64,000 bases of DNA from Chitinophaga sp. 180180018-3 (lineage in GTDB: Bacteria; Bacteroidota; Bacteroidia; Chitinophagales; Chitinophagaceae): assembly GCF_037893185.1 (NCBI RefSeq), contig NZ_CP140772.1, forward strand, positions 3,286,001-3,350,000, written 5' to 3'. Positions 34,045 through 43,297 of this stretch are shown here, one piece after another. The notes under the pieces were generated by a model. That model did no database searches. It was not told where the DNA came from and saw only the letters and a program-made list of their open reading frames with translations. Position 1 is the first letter of the stretch. Each line of letters starts with the position of its first letter. The position numbers and the translations under genes were made by a program.

Positions 34045-35137
34045 ATGACATCTGAGCAACTTAAAGCTATGAGGGACCGTTTATATGTCCTGGGAGGTTT
34101 TCTTTAACGTACCTGACCGATTAGCAAAAATAGAAAATGACAAACAATTGAGCCTGGCGCCCGGATTCTGGGATGATAACGACAGAGCTACTTCGATTCT
34201 GAAGGAAATTAAGGTAAACAAATATTGGGTTGACCTTTACAACGACGTGAATGCCGCTATAGACGACAGCGCTGTTCTGAACGACTTTTTCAAGGAAGGA
34301 GAAGCTTCTGAAGAAGAGGTGGAACAGGCTTATCATGGTGCATTGAACGCATTGGACGACCTGGAATTTAAATCTACCCTTAATCAGCCGGAAGATGAAA
34401 TGCCGGCGGTGCTGACCATCAACTCCGGTGCTGGCGGTACAGAAAGCCAGGATTGGGCAGAGATGCTGCTGCGTATGTACCGCATGTATGGCGAAAAGCA
34501 GGGCTGGAAAGTATCAGAGATCGATACCCAGTACGGCGATGGAGCCGGTATCAAATCAGCTACGCTGGAATTTGACGGTGATTTTGCCTATGGCCATCTT
34601 AAAGCTGAAAGCGGTGTACACCGGTTGGTCCGCATTTCTCCTTTTGACTCCAACGCACGTCGCCATACGTCTTTTGCCTCCGTATATGTGTATCCGTTAG
34701 TAGACAATACTATCGAGATAGCTGTGAACCCCGCCGACCTGGAATGGGAATTCTACCGTTCAGGAGGTAAGGGAGGGCAGAACGTAAACAAGGTGGAAAC
34801 CGCCGTACGATTGAAACATATTCCCTCCGGTATTATCATCGAATGCCAGCAGGCCCGTACACAAGGTGAGAACCGTGAAAAAGCGCTCACTATGTTGAAA
34901 TCACGCCTATACGAAGAAGAACTCCGTAAGCGTGAAGAGCTGAAAAATGCCGCCAACGCCAACAAACGAAAAATCGAATGGGGCTCCCAGATCAGATCGT
35001 ACGTATTCCACCCGTACAAGATGATCAAAGATCACCGTACCGATTATGAAGTAGGTAACGTAGGTCCCGTAATGGACGGGGAACTGGATGGATTTATCAA
35101 GGCTTACCTGATGATGCAGAAAGAGGAGAATTCCTGA
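34045..35137 (+). CDS. prfB: Peptide chain release factor 2, programmed +1 frameshift
   Basis: Translation starts at ATG 34045, reads 20 codons to CTT (34102-34104) and meets TAA at 34105-34107. A +1 slip on CTT TAA C skips T34105 and resumes with AAC at 34106, giving 363 aa, the normal RF2 length. An upstream GGGAGG (34092-34097) supplies the anti-Shine-Dalgarno stimulator. RF2 releases peptides at UGA/UAA: the SPF recognition tripeptide (RISPFDSN) and the catalytic GGQ ([10 protein letters not shown], about residue 250) are intact. The usual autoregulatory stop is UGA; here it is UAA, which RF1 could also read. Followed by palindrome P6. Confidence 0.95.
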
Positions 35138-35141
35138 CCTG

Positions 35142-35252
35142 ATGAAGAATAGGGAATGAAGAATTAAGAAATAGGGCGAAAGTCTTGGCGGATAGTTATT
35201 AATTGCTAAGATTTTCGCCCTATTTCTTAATTCTTCATTCCCTATTCTTCAT
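35142..35252. repeat. Palindromic repeat P6 (class A), 40-bp perfect arms
   Basis: Arms 35142-35181 and 35213-35252 are perfectly complementary. Units AATGAAG, AATAGGG, AATGAAG, AATTAAG and AAATAGG precede the core GCGAAAGTCTTGGCGG. The unit sequence differs from other class A members, yet both arms agree. Between prfB and pruA, same strand. Confidence 0.88.
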
Positions 35253-35428
35253 TATCCTGTTGGACAATAATCATTAAGTATCGACTAATAATTAATTAGT
35301 CCACAGTCTCTGTAACCCTTACTTTTGCTGCGGAAAACAAAATTTGTTAATAGCTTTTGCCTGCTGGTACTGACTTGAGTATTTTTACTGAAGCTAAGAC
35401 TGGCAGACAGCGCTAAAAAACGGTTACA

Positions 35429-37060
35429 ATGAATACAGGATACTTTGAGTATGCAGCGCCTGCTAATGAGCCTGTGCTGGCTTATGCTCCCGGTTCCCCG
35501 GAGAGGGCCGCTCTGAAAAAGCAACTGGCCGCCTATAAGGCAGAAGTGGCTGACATCCCCATGTATATTGGCGGAAAAGAGGTACGTACAGGTAACACAG
35601 TAGATCTGCGCCCGCCACATGAAATTGCGCACAAGCTGGGACACTTTCATATGGGAGATGCGTCTCATGTGAAATCAGCCATTGCTGCAGCGCTCGAAGC
35701 CCGCGAAAAATGGGCTAACATGGACTGGGAACAACGTGCTGGTATCTTCCTCCGTGCAGCTGATCTCCTTGCTACCAAATACCGCTATCATATCAACGCA
35801 GCAACCATGCTGGGCCAGAGTAAAAATGCCTATCAGGCAGAAATCGACAGCGCCTGCGAACTGATCGATTTCCTCCGGTACAACGTACACTTCCTCAGCG
35901 AAATCTACCGCCAGCAACCGGTATGCGCCCCCGGAATCCATAACAGGGTTGAGTATCGTCCGCTGGAAGGATTTGTACTGGCCGTTACGCCGTTCAACTT
36001 CTCAGCGATTGCCGGTAACCTGCCTACTTCTGCTGCGATGTGCGGTAACGTAGTGGTATGGAAACCCGCTAACACACAGGTATTCGCTGCACAGGTGTTT
36101 ATGAAGGTGATGATAGAAGCTGGTCTGCCTGCTGGTGTGATCAACCTGGTATATGCCCAGGGCCCGCTCATTGGCGACATCTGCTTTGCTGATCCTCATT
36201 TCGCCGGCATCCACTTCACCGGCTCCACTGGCGTATTCCAGACAATGTGGAAAACCATCGGTGAAAATATACACAAATACAAAGCCTACCCGCGCATCGT
36301 TGGTGAAACCGGCGGTAAGGATTTCGTACTCATACATAAATCTGCTGATGTTGACATCGCTGCTACTGCATTAGCACGTGGCGCTTTCGAATATCAGGGC
36401 CAGAAATGCTCTGCCGCTTCCCGTGCATATTTACCAGACAATCTTGCTGACAATATAAAATCAAAATTACAGGCTGAACTGAAGACCATGAAAATGGGTA
36501 CTACAGAAGATTTCAGCAACTTTATCAATGCAGTGATCGATGAGCGTTCTTTCGATAAGATCGCGAAGTATATCGACCATGCAAAGAAAGATCCTGCTGC
36601 AAAGATCATTGCCGGTGGTAACTATGATAAATCGAAAGGGTACTTCATTGAGCCTACTGTGATTGAGACCACTGATCCGGGCTATGTTACCATGCGCGAA
36701 GAAATATTCGGCCCTGTACTGACGATCTATGTGTATGAGGCAGATAAATTTGAAGAGATCATGCAGGTAGTAGACACTACTTCCGAATATGCGTTAACAG
36801 GTGCAGTGATTGCCCAGGACCGTTATGCTATTGAACTGGCAACACGTAAACTGGTGAACAGTGCGGGGAACTTCTACATCAACGACAAGCCTACCGGTGC
36901 TGTTGTAGGACAACAGCCATTTGGCGGAGCAAGGGCTTCCGGTACCAATGATAAAGCAGGTTCTATGCTGAACCTCTATCGCTGGTTAAGCGCAAGAAGT
37001 ATCAAGGAAACTTTTGTGCCACCTGTTGATTACAGGTATTCGTTTTTGAAAGAAGCGTAG
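35429..37060 (+). CDS. pruA: L-glutamate gamma-semialdehyde dehydrogenase
   Basis: 543 aa, the stand-alone delta-1-pyrroline-5-carboxylate dehydrogenase. Oxidises glutamate semialdehyde to glutamate with NAD+ in proline degradation. Seen: FVLAVTPFNFSAIAGNLP (about residues 178-195), IHFTGSTGVFQTMW (NAD site), the Glu motif RIVGETGGKDFV (about 290-301) and the catalytic Cys in YQGQKCSAASRAY (about 330). No proline dehydrogenase gene is next to it. Palindromes lie on both sides: P6 upstream and P7 just past the stop. Confidence 0.96.
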   Translation: MNTGYFEYAAPANEPVLAYAPGSPERAALKKQLAAYKAEVADIPMYIGGKEVRTGNTVDLRPPHEIAHKLGHFHMGDASHVKSAIAAALEAREKWANMDWEQRAGIFLRAADLLATKYRYHINAATMLGQSKNAYQAEIDSACELIDFLRYNVHFLSEIYRQQPVCAPGIHNRVEYRPLEGFVLAVTPFNFSAIAGNLPTSAAMCGNVVVWKPANTQVFAAQVFMKVMIEAGLPAGVINLVYAQGPLIGDICFADPHFAGIHFTGSTGVFQTMWKTIGENIHKYKAYPRIVGETGGKDFVLIHKSADVDIAATALARGAFEYQGQKCSAASRAYLPDNLADNIKSKLQAELKTMKMGTTEDFSNFINAVIDERSFDKIAKYIDHAKKDPAAKIIAGGNYDKSKGYFIEPTVIETTDPGYVTMREEIFGPVLTIYVYEADKFEEIMQVVDTTSEYALTGAVIAQDRYAIELATRKLVNSAGNFYINDKPTGAVVGQQPFGGARASGTNDKAGSMLNLYRWLSARSIKETFVPPVDYRYSFLKEA

Positions 37061-37081
37061 CCTTTAACTATTATCTATAAT

Positions 37082-37124
37082 AAAAATACAGCGAAGATTA
37101 CCAGATAATCTTCGCTGTATTTTT
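37082..37124. repeat. Palindromic repeat P7 (class B)
   Basis: 19-bp perfect arms 37082-37100 and 37106-37124 with core TACAGCGAAGATTA and a five-base loop, followed by T7 on the plus strand and then units GGCTAAA, AGCTAAA, GGCTAAA to about 37153. It could terminate pruA. Confidence 0.85.
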
Positions 37125-37177
37125 TTACCAAAGGCTAAAAGCTAAAGGCTAAAGACTTTTCGTACCTTGCGGGAATT

Positions 37178-37552
37178 ATGCAAGCAGAGATTATACAGAA
37201 TTATTTTGCCAGTCGCCCGAGCCAGTTAAGGGTGGCAGACCTTGAACAGTTGCTGCTGGCGGATGGATTGACAAAAGAAGAAGCCGGCAAAGCTGCGGCT
37301 GCGGGGTTTGAACAATACTTCCGCAAACAGCTGCGTACCAAAGGGCTTAAAGCATTACTGTTTTTTATAGTAGGATTGATTTTTCTGCTCCGGGTTATTA
37401 CGCTTACCAATCGGGAGGAGGGTAGCTTCATGCAGGTATCACTTTCCCTTGCACTGGTGGCTTTTACAATAGTACTGGGGATTATCTGGGGAGTGCAGCT
37501 GTTTGCACTCAGGGAAGAGATCACTTCTTTCCGGGATATCAGAAAATTATAA
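37178..37552 (+). CDS. hypothetical two-TM membrane protein
   Basis: 124 aa. The N-terminal half is soluble and helical (about 1-60, Ala/Glu/Leu-rich, containing ADLEQLLLADGLTKEEAGKA), followed by two membrane helices (about 62-79 and 88-110) with a short loop. No family recognised. It converges with the peroxiredoxin gene 54 bp downstream. Confidence 0.65.
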   Translation: MQAEIIQNYFASRPSQLRVADLEQLLLADGLTKEEAGKAAAAGFEQYFRKQLRTKGLKALLFFIVGLIFLLRVITLTNREEGSFMQVSLSLALVAFTIVLGIIWGVQLFALREEITSFRDIRKL

Positions 37553-37606
37553 CCTTTCCCTGTCAAACAGCCGCCCAATCGGGATTATAGACGAATTTCG
37601 CTACGC

Positions 37607-38125
37607 CTACTGCATCTTCTGCAACGCAGCCAGTGACTCTGTCACATGCTTTTCTCCATCTTTCATGGAATTAAAAGTATGTACAACAACGCCTTTTTTA
37701 TCTACCACATAAGTAACCCTGCCCGGAATAACAAATGTTTTGGGAACCCCAAACAGCTTACGGACCTCATTCTTAGGGTCACTTAATAAAGTAAAAGGAA
37801 GATGATGATGCGCTGCGAAGCTTTTATGAGACGCCACGTCGTCCGAGCTGATACCAATCACTTTAGCACCATATTTCTGAAAATCCTGGAAAGAGTCCCG
37901 GAATGAACAGGCTTCTTTAGTACATACACTGGTTTCATCTTTCGGGTAGAAATAGATCACCAGCGGCTGTTTACCCAGTACGGTATTAATATCGAATGTT
38001 TTACCATCCTGATCCTGCAAAGTGAAAGAAGGAACTTTATCTCCGGTCTTGATCTGGGCATTTACATCAGGGCTCCAGAATTGAAAAAAGGCTGCCATTG
38101 CTATAATTATCTTAAAGATTTTCAT
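37607..38125 (-). CDS. Peroxiredoxin, Bcp/PrxQ type, exported
   Basis: 172 aa. The N-terminal signal peptide ends near VNAQ (residues 1-24), so unlike typical cytoplasmic Bcp it is exported. The peroxidatic Cys sits in ETSVCTKEACSFRD with the resolving Cys five residues later, the alpha2-helix arrangement of PrxQ. It reduces H2O2 and organic peroxides using thioredoxin-like partners. Divergent from pyrR (162-bp spacer). Confidence 0.92.
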   Translation of the reverse strand: MKIFKIIIAMAAFFQFWSPDVNAQIKTGDKVPSFTLQDQDGKTFDINTVLGKQPLVIYFYPKDETSVCTKEACSFRDSFQDFQKYGAKVIGISSDDVASHKSFAAHHHLPFTLLSDPKNEVRKLFGVPKTFVIPGRVTYVVDKKGVVVHTFNSMKDGEKHVTESLAALQKMQ

Positions 38126-38260
38126 ATCCGCTATATTGAGACTACTAAAGTACGAACATCCGGCATATGAAACGAAACAATCCCCGGTTATTCTATTAGG
38201 ATTAATTTTAATACCCCGTCTTTTCTAATTTTCAACTTTTTATCTGTTGCATTTAATCAT

Positions 38261-38268
38261 TATTTTTG
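38261..38268 (+). promoter_or_regulatory. -7 box TATTTTTG upstream of pyrR
   Basis: TAnnTTTG match 19 bp before the pyrR start. No attenuator-like stem-loop or PyrR RNA target is visible between it and the gene. Confidence 0.4.
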
Positions 38269-38287
38269 GCTCCTAAAACATTGAGTT

Positions 38288-38818
38288 TTGAAAACCATAC
38301 TTAATGGCAGGCAGATGGCTATTACGATAGACAGGCTTTGTCACCAGCTGATAGAAAATCATTTGCAGTTTGAGCAAACGGTGCTGATAGGATTGCAGCC
38401 AAGAGGAATATACCTCTCGGGCCGTATGCATGAAATACTGAAGAAATTAGTGCCTGGTGCGCGCATTGATTATGGTAAGCTGGATATCACGTTCTACCGC
38501 GACGATTTCAACAAAGGCAATACCCTGCATGTGCCTAGTGAAACCAGTATCGATTTTTCAATTGAAAATAAAAAGGTGGTGTTGATAGATGATGTGTTGT
38601 ACACCGGACGTACCATACGTTCGGCACTGGATGCCATGCTGGATTTTGGCCGGCCTGCTTCCGTGGAGCTGCTGACGCTGATCGACAGGCGCTTCAGCAG
38701 GCAACTGCCTATTCAACCCGACTATACCGGTCGTACCATAGATGCCCTTATTTCCCAGAAAGTAAGGGTGTTGTGGAATGAAAGAGATGGTAAAGATGAA
38801 GTAATTCTGATCGACTAA
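38288..38818 (+). CDS. pyrR: PyrR: pyr regulator / uracil phosphoribosyltransferase
   Basis: 176 aa from a TTG start. Type I phosphoribosyltransferase fold with the PRPP-binding motif VVLIDDVLYTGRTIRSALDA (about residues 98-117) and the PyrR-specific LIDRRFSRQLPIQPDYTGR near the C-terminus. It can make UMP from uracil and PRPP; in Firmicutes it also controls pyr mRNA attenuation. Here pyrB follows 50 bp later with its own -7 box, and no attenuator is seen, so regulation by RNA binding is uncertain. Confidence 0.93.
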   Translation: MKTILNGRQMAITIDRLCHQLIENHLQFEQTVLIGLQPRGIYLSGRMHEILKKLVPGARIDYGKLDITFYRDDFNKGNTLHVPSETSIDFSIENKKVVLIDDVLYTGRTIRSALDAMLDFGRPASVELLTLIDRRFSRQLPIQPDYTGRTIDALISQKVRVLWNERDGKDEVILID

Positions 38819-38853
38819 ACAAAGACGGATTTCAGAATTCAGATTTCACCCTT

Positions 38854-38861
38854 TATATTTG
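38854..38861 (+). promoter_or_regulatory. -7 box TATATTTG upstream of pyrB
   Basis: Exact TAnnTTTG match ending 7 bp before the pyrB ATG at 38869, so this transcript would be nearly leaderless. Confidence 0.5.
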
Positions 38862-38868
38862 CACATTA

Positions 38869-39804
38869 ATGTCACTTTCTGTAAAACACTTACTCGGAAT
38901 TCGCGATCTGCAGCGTCAGGATATAGAGCTTATTTTTCAAACCGCCGACCAGTTTAAGGAGGTTTTACAAAGACCTATTAAAAAGGTTCCTACGCTCCGC
39001 GATACAACAATCGTCAATTTATTTTTTGAGAATTCTACCCGTACGCGCATCTCGTTTGAGCTGGCAGAAAAACGTCTGGGTGCGGATACTATCAACTTCT
39101 CCGCTTCCGGATCGTCTGTTTCAAAAGGCGAAACACTGATCGATACGGTGAATAACATCCTGTCTATGAAAGTAGACATGGTGGTGATGAGGCATTCCGC
39201 CAGCGGTGCTCCGCATTTCCTGGCAAAACATATAAACGTGCCTATTCTCAATGCAGGAGATGGAATCAATGAACACCCCACGCAGGCTCTGCTGGATGCG
39301 TTTTCCATCCGGGAAAAACTCGGCAGTGTTCAGGGAAAGAAGGTCGCTATCTGTGGCGACATCATGCATTCCAGGGTAGCGCTCTCTAATATCTATTGCT
39401 TACGCAAACTGGGCGCAGAGGTAACTGTAGTAGGTCCTCCGACACTGATCCCCAAGCACATGGCTGCTGCACTCGACGTTAACGTCAGCTACAATATCCG
39501 CGAAGCATTGGCATGGTGCGATGTAGCCAACGTATTACGCATTCAGCTGGAGCGCCAGAATACACCCTTATTCTCTTCGCTCCGCGAATATTCCCTGGCT
39601 TACGGCGTTACCCGCGAACTGCTCGACAGCCTCAACAAAGAAATTGTTATTATGCACCCCGGTCCAATTAACCGCGGTGTAGAAATAAACTCAGATGTTG
39701 CTGACTCCGGTCAGTCAATTATCCTGGATCAGGTAGAGAATGGAGTGGCTGTAAGAATGGCTGCTTTATACCTGCTCGCAGGAAAGAGAGAAATGGCAAA
39801 TTAG
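38869..39804 (+). CDS. pyrB: Aspartate carbamoyltransferase, catalytic chain
   Basis: 311 aa. Condenses carbamoyl phosphate and aspartate, the committed step of pyrimidine synthesis. Carbamoyl-phosphate site FFENSTRTRISFELAEKRLG (about residues 51-70), the HPTQALLDA motif (about 137) and IMHPGPINRGVEI (aspartate site, about 263) are intact. No pyrI regulatory chain is adjacent. Its last residues MAN and the stop codon run into palindrome P8, whose first base is 6 bp before the stop. Confidence 0.96.
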   Translation: MSLSVKHLLGIRDLQRQDIELIFQTADQFKEVLQRPIKKVPTLRDTTIVNLFFENSTRTRISFELAEKRLGADTINFSASGSSVSKGETLIDTVNNILSMKVDMVVMRHSASGAPHFLAKHINVPILNAGDGINEHPTQALLDAFSIREKLGSVQGKKVAICGDIMHSRVALSNIYCLRKLGAEVTVVGPPTLIPKHMAAALDVNVSYNIREALAWCDVANVLRIQLERQNTPLFSSLREYSLAYGVTRELLDSLNKEIVIMHPGPINRGVEINSDVADSGQSIILDQVENGVAVRMAALYLLAGKREMAN

Positions 39805-39888
39805 GAATTACGAAATAGCTCGAAGACCTTAGCGATTGATAATGTAGTTATCCGCTAAGGTCTTCGAGCTATTTCGTAATTCCTAATT
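39799..39888. repeat. Palindromic repeat P8 (class A)
   Basis: Arms 39799-39834 and 39853-39888, perfectly complementary over 36 bp; units AATTAGG, AATTACG, AAATAGC and core TCGAAGACCTTAGCG, the same core as P10. The left arm contains the pyrB stop codon. Between convergent genes. Confidence 0.88.
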
Positions 39889-39893
39889 CTTCT

Positions 39894-42800
39894 CTAAAAC
39901 CCTATCGCCGCCCCAACCGTGTACGACCTGAAAAACGGATATACGTTCCCGTTATATCCTCCGGCCTGCTCAGGGTCGTAGTATTTTATCTTCATCTTAG
40001 TACTTTCCCAAAGATCCTGTCCGGAGAAGTATACGCGGAAACTATTGATATGTATTTTCTTCAGCCACTTCGCTGGCAGTGTATAGCCCAGCTGCAGGTT
40101 TTTCAGCCGGATGTAGGAACCGTTCATTACCCAGTGCGACGAAGGCACCGTATTTTGCTGATCGTTCATATACAAACGCGGGAACATGGCATTGGGATGG
40201 TCAGGAGTCCAGTAGTCCTGATTGATGTCCCAGGGCTGTTGCCAGGTGTTCGTAAAAGGCACATTGTAACGTGGATCAGGCATTACTTTGCGGTTAGCTA
40301 CTCCCTGGAAGAAGACGGAAAAATCGAATCCTTTCCAGGCAAAACCAGCGTCAATCCCATATGAGAAGCGGGGATCGGTGCTGCCCAGGTATACGAGGTC
40401 GGCATTGTCTATTTTGTGATCTCCGTTGATGTCTTTGTAACGAAGGTCTCCGGGGCCGGTATTGGGCCCCTGGTAAGCATGTTGCTGCACTTCTGCGGGC
40501 GACTGGAAGTAACCTTCCGCCTGATAGCCAAACAGGGAGGAATACGGGTATCCGGCAATGCCCTGGTTCCATCCGGCCTGAGGAAATACTCCGTCGTTCT
40601 TAAGTACTTCGTTCTTACTATCGTACAGGTTGGCGTTGACATACCAGGTGAATGGGCCACGGTCCTGGCGCCAGCCCACATTAAATTCCCAACCCCAGGT
40701 CTTCATTTCACCACGATGAAAGTCTATCGGCCACGCGCCCAGTGTCGACGCGGTCAGCACCGGAATCTGCATATCGCGGTTGTACTTGATGAAGTAATCC
40801 ACCGCCAATGTGAGCCGGCCCCTGAACAGGGTGGCATCCCATCCGTAATTGGTGGTAGATATATTTTCCCAGCCCCGGGGTTGTAACACCGGATTTTTAT
40901 AAACAAAAGGAGGGTAGTGGGGCAGCGGGTTGAACGTAAACGTCTGCAACCGCTCATCATTCGGGATCGTATTCCAGCTGTTCACGTTGCCCAACCGTCC
41001 CCAGGACCAGCGCAGTTTGAAATCGTTGAAGAATGGCAACGCGTGGTTGAACCATGTTTCATTATTCATGCGCCACCCCGCGGAGAACGACGGAAACACT
41101 TGCCACTGGCGTTCTTTGTCAAATGACGTGCTCGACTGCGACAATTGGGCGCCAATAAGATTGGCTTCAACCAGGTAGCGGTTATCGTAATTATAATTCA
41201 ACTTGCCAAAGAGTGAAAGAAGGGAACCTCCTGCCGCCAGCATCTGCGTATATGCGGGAGCATTAGAGAACTGTTTGGCAGTGATTTCGGCCGGACTGAT
41301 ATTATACGAAGCGTCTGTATACTGTGTAGTATTGTAAGCCTCTTGTGTGGCGCCTCCCAGGAGGTGTATATAGTGTTTGTTATACTTAGTATCGTAATCT
41401 GCCAGCAGCTGCAGATTGCCGCCCTGGGCTACCAGCTTGCTTTTCTGCAGCATATTATCAGGCTGAATAAATCCGGCTGTATCTACGCGGTTCCATAGCG
41501 CAATGGACTGCCGGCCGAGGTTATCACGCAGGCTGTATTGGCGCGGGCTGTAAATCAGCCGCAGGGTAAGTCCTTTGGTCAGACTATCGGCCCGCAGTGT
41601 AAAAACGGCATCTATGTAATTGTTCTTCTCATCGCGCCGGCCTCCATCCTGAAGTGTAGCGTATACAGGGGCGCCGCCAAAGGCGTAGTTATGTGTATCC
41701 GGAACGTATACCGGAACGTTGCCCGGGCCGCGGAAAAGTCCTGCCAGTAAGCCATTGGGGCCTTCCACCGGTTGCGACGGGGAGAAGGTATTGGTTTGTG
41801 CATACGACAGGCGGGTTTCCAGGCTGAAATGTTTATTAAAACGATTATTGAGATTGATGCGCGCATTCATTCGCTGAGTTCTGTCGGGCCCTGTAGCGAA
41901 AAGTCCCTGTCGGCCAAAGTATCCGAGGGAAGCGGAGAACTGGTTAGAGCTGTCGCCACCTTTGACAGAAACATTGTAATTCTGAACACTGGTCCGGCTT
42001 TTAGTGAGCAGTCGCAGCGGATCGGTGTTATAGTAGTATTTGTAGAAATCAGGGTGATCGTAGTCGACCGCGTAGTGATTACCGGATTGCATGAGGGCTA
42101 TTTCCATCGGGTTCCAGGGGGCAGACAGGCCGGCATTTTGTGCAGCGATGTTTTCCATAGTCGCAGCCTGTGCGGAAGAAACGCGGTTGGGCAGTCGTAT
42201 CGGCGTTTCAAAGCCGCCGAGCGCATTCACATCTACCTTCAGTTTCCCCGGTTTCCCGGTACGGGTAGTAACAAGCACCACACCTCCGGCTCCGCGGGCG
42301 CCGTAAATAGAAGCCGCAGAGGCATCTTTCAGGATCGAAACAGATTCAATATCATCCGGATTCAGTACTGCCAGCGAACCGGGAACGCCATCTACTATCA
42401 CGGGGGTATTACCGGAGGAAGAGCCAACGCCTCTTACCTGTATGTTGAAGCCCTCGCGTCCGGGTTGTCCATTGCTGCGGGTCACTACCAGGCCGGTGGC
42501 GGTTCCCTGAAGAGCCGCCATCACATTGGCTACCGGCCGGCTGCGAAGGCGTACGCCATCCACAAGGGCGATGGAACCGGTGATATTGGCGCGTTTCTGC
42601 AGGCCGTAACCAAGCACTACCAGCTCGTTCAGCTTGCGCAGGTCGGGCTCAAGCGTAACCGCAATATATTTTCTTTCACGTAAGTACACTTCTTTGGTCT
42701 CGAATCCAATCAGAGATATCTGCAGGGTAGCCTGTCCGTTTTGGAGATCCAGCCTGAAGGCGCCGTTTTCTGCCGTAGCAGTACCGTTGGTGCTGCCTTT

Positions 42801-43283
42801 CTCCCGGATCGATACGCCGCTGAGCGGCTGGAAGCCGTCGGTAACCAGGCCGGTGATGGTCCATTTGTTACTATCGGGACTTTTTACCCCGGGTTGGGGA
42901 GGTCCGGCGATGACCGCATTGAGTGGGATAACGATGATCTGACCGTCTTTAATCTCTACTTTATAACGTGAAGCAGGAAACAGTTGAGGGAGCACTTCTG
43001 CCAGTGTTGCATTATGTACGTGTAAGCTAACGCCCTTGCGGGTTTCCAGTTCATCAGAAGAAATAGCAAACGTATATCCGATCTGCCGCTCTATTTCGCG
43101 GATCACGGTTTTAAGGCTGGTGTTACTGAATTGCAGGGAAATTCGTTTCGGATGGGCAACAGGTTGCTGAGCGAAGGCCAAAGCCTTCACCAAAACCAGG
43201 ATAACAATAAGAAAAACAGCAGGCACATACCCAAACCTGGTATTTGAGGAACGCGCCTGTTGCAAAAATTGCCGCATAAGCAA
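39894..43283 (-). CDS. SusC/RagA-type TonB-dependent receptor with STN domain, no SusD
   Basis: 1129 aa with a signal segment (residues about 17-38, ending LAFAQQ). Domains: STN (ISLQFSNTSLKTVIREIERQ onward, about 48-115), carboxypeptidase-like domain (WTITGLVTDGFQPLSGVSI, about 143-225), plug with the SusC hallmark VMAALQGTATGLVVTRSNGQ and SVSILKDASAASIYGARGAG (about 315), then the barrel to the C-terminal AAIGF. It imports an unknown, probably carbohydrate-derived ligand. FecR and sigma genes precede it on the same strand, but the downstream side has no SusD gene, only palindrome P8. Confidence 0.94.
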   Translation of the reverse strand: MLMRQFLQQARSSNTRFGYVPAVFLIVILVLVKALAFAQQPVAHPKRISLQFSNTSLKTVIREIERQIGYTFAISSDELETRKGVSLHVHNATLAEVLPQLFPASRYKVEIKDGQIIVIPLNAVIAGPPQPGVKSPDSNKWTITGLVTDGFQPLSGVSIREKGSTNGTATAENGAFRLDLQNGQATLQISLIGFETKEVYLRERKYIAVTLEPDLRKLNELVVLGYGLQKRANITGSIALVDGVRLRSRPVANVMAALQGTATGLVVTRSNGQPGREGFNIQVRGVGSSSGNTPVIVDGVPGSLAVLNPDDIESVSILKDASAASIYGARGAGGVVLVTTRTGKPGKLKVDVNALGGFETPIRLPNRVSSAQAATMENIAAQNAGLSAPWNPMEIALMQSGNHYAVDYDHPDFYKYYYNTDPLRLLTKSRTSVQNYNVSVKGGDSSNQFSASLGYFGRQGLFATGPDRTQRMNARINLNNRFNKHFSLETRLSYAQTNTFSPSQPVEGPNGLLAGLFRGPGNVPVYVPDTHNYAFGGAPVYATLQDGGRRDEKNNYIDAVFTLRADSLTKGLTLRLIYSPRQYSLRDNLGRQSIALWNRVDTAGFIQPDNMLQKSKLVAQGGNLQLLADYDTKYNKHYIHLLGGATQEAYNTTQYTDASYNISPAEITAKQFSNAPAYTQMLAAGGSLLSLFGKLNYNYDNRYLVEANLIGAQLSQSSTSFDKERQWQVFPSFSAGWRMNNETWFNHALPFFNDFKLRWSWGRLGNVNSWNTIPNDERLQTFTFNPLPHYPPFVYKNPVLQPRGWENISTTNYGWDATLFRGRLTLAVDYFIKYNRDMQIPVLTASTLGAWPIDFHRGEMKTWGWEFNVGWRQDRGPFTWYVNANLYDSKNEVLKNDGVFPQAGWNQGIAGYPYSSLFGYQAEGYFQSPAEVQQHAYQGPNTGPGDLRYKDINGDHKIDNADLVYLGSTDPRFSYGIDAGFAWKGFDFSVFFQGVANRKVMPDPRYNVPFTNTWQQPWDINQDYWTPDHPNAMFPRLYMNDQQNTVPSSHWVMNGSYIRLKNLQLGYTLPAKWLKKIHINSFRVYFSGQDLWESTKMKIKYYDPEQAGGYNGNVYPFFRSYTVGAAIGF

Positions 43284-43297
43284 AAGTCAGGCGCGCA

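Noticed and set aside
38126..38287. Riboswitch or PyrR attenuator before pyrR
   Set aside because: No stem-loop pair or PyrR-binding loop can be drawn in the spacer; only a promoter-like box is present.
41772..42683. 303-aa plus-strand ORF inside the SusC gene
   Set aside because: Mirror frame of a high-GC coding region; no signal, no domain, whereas the minus-strand protein has all SusC domains.
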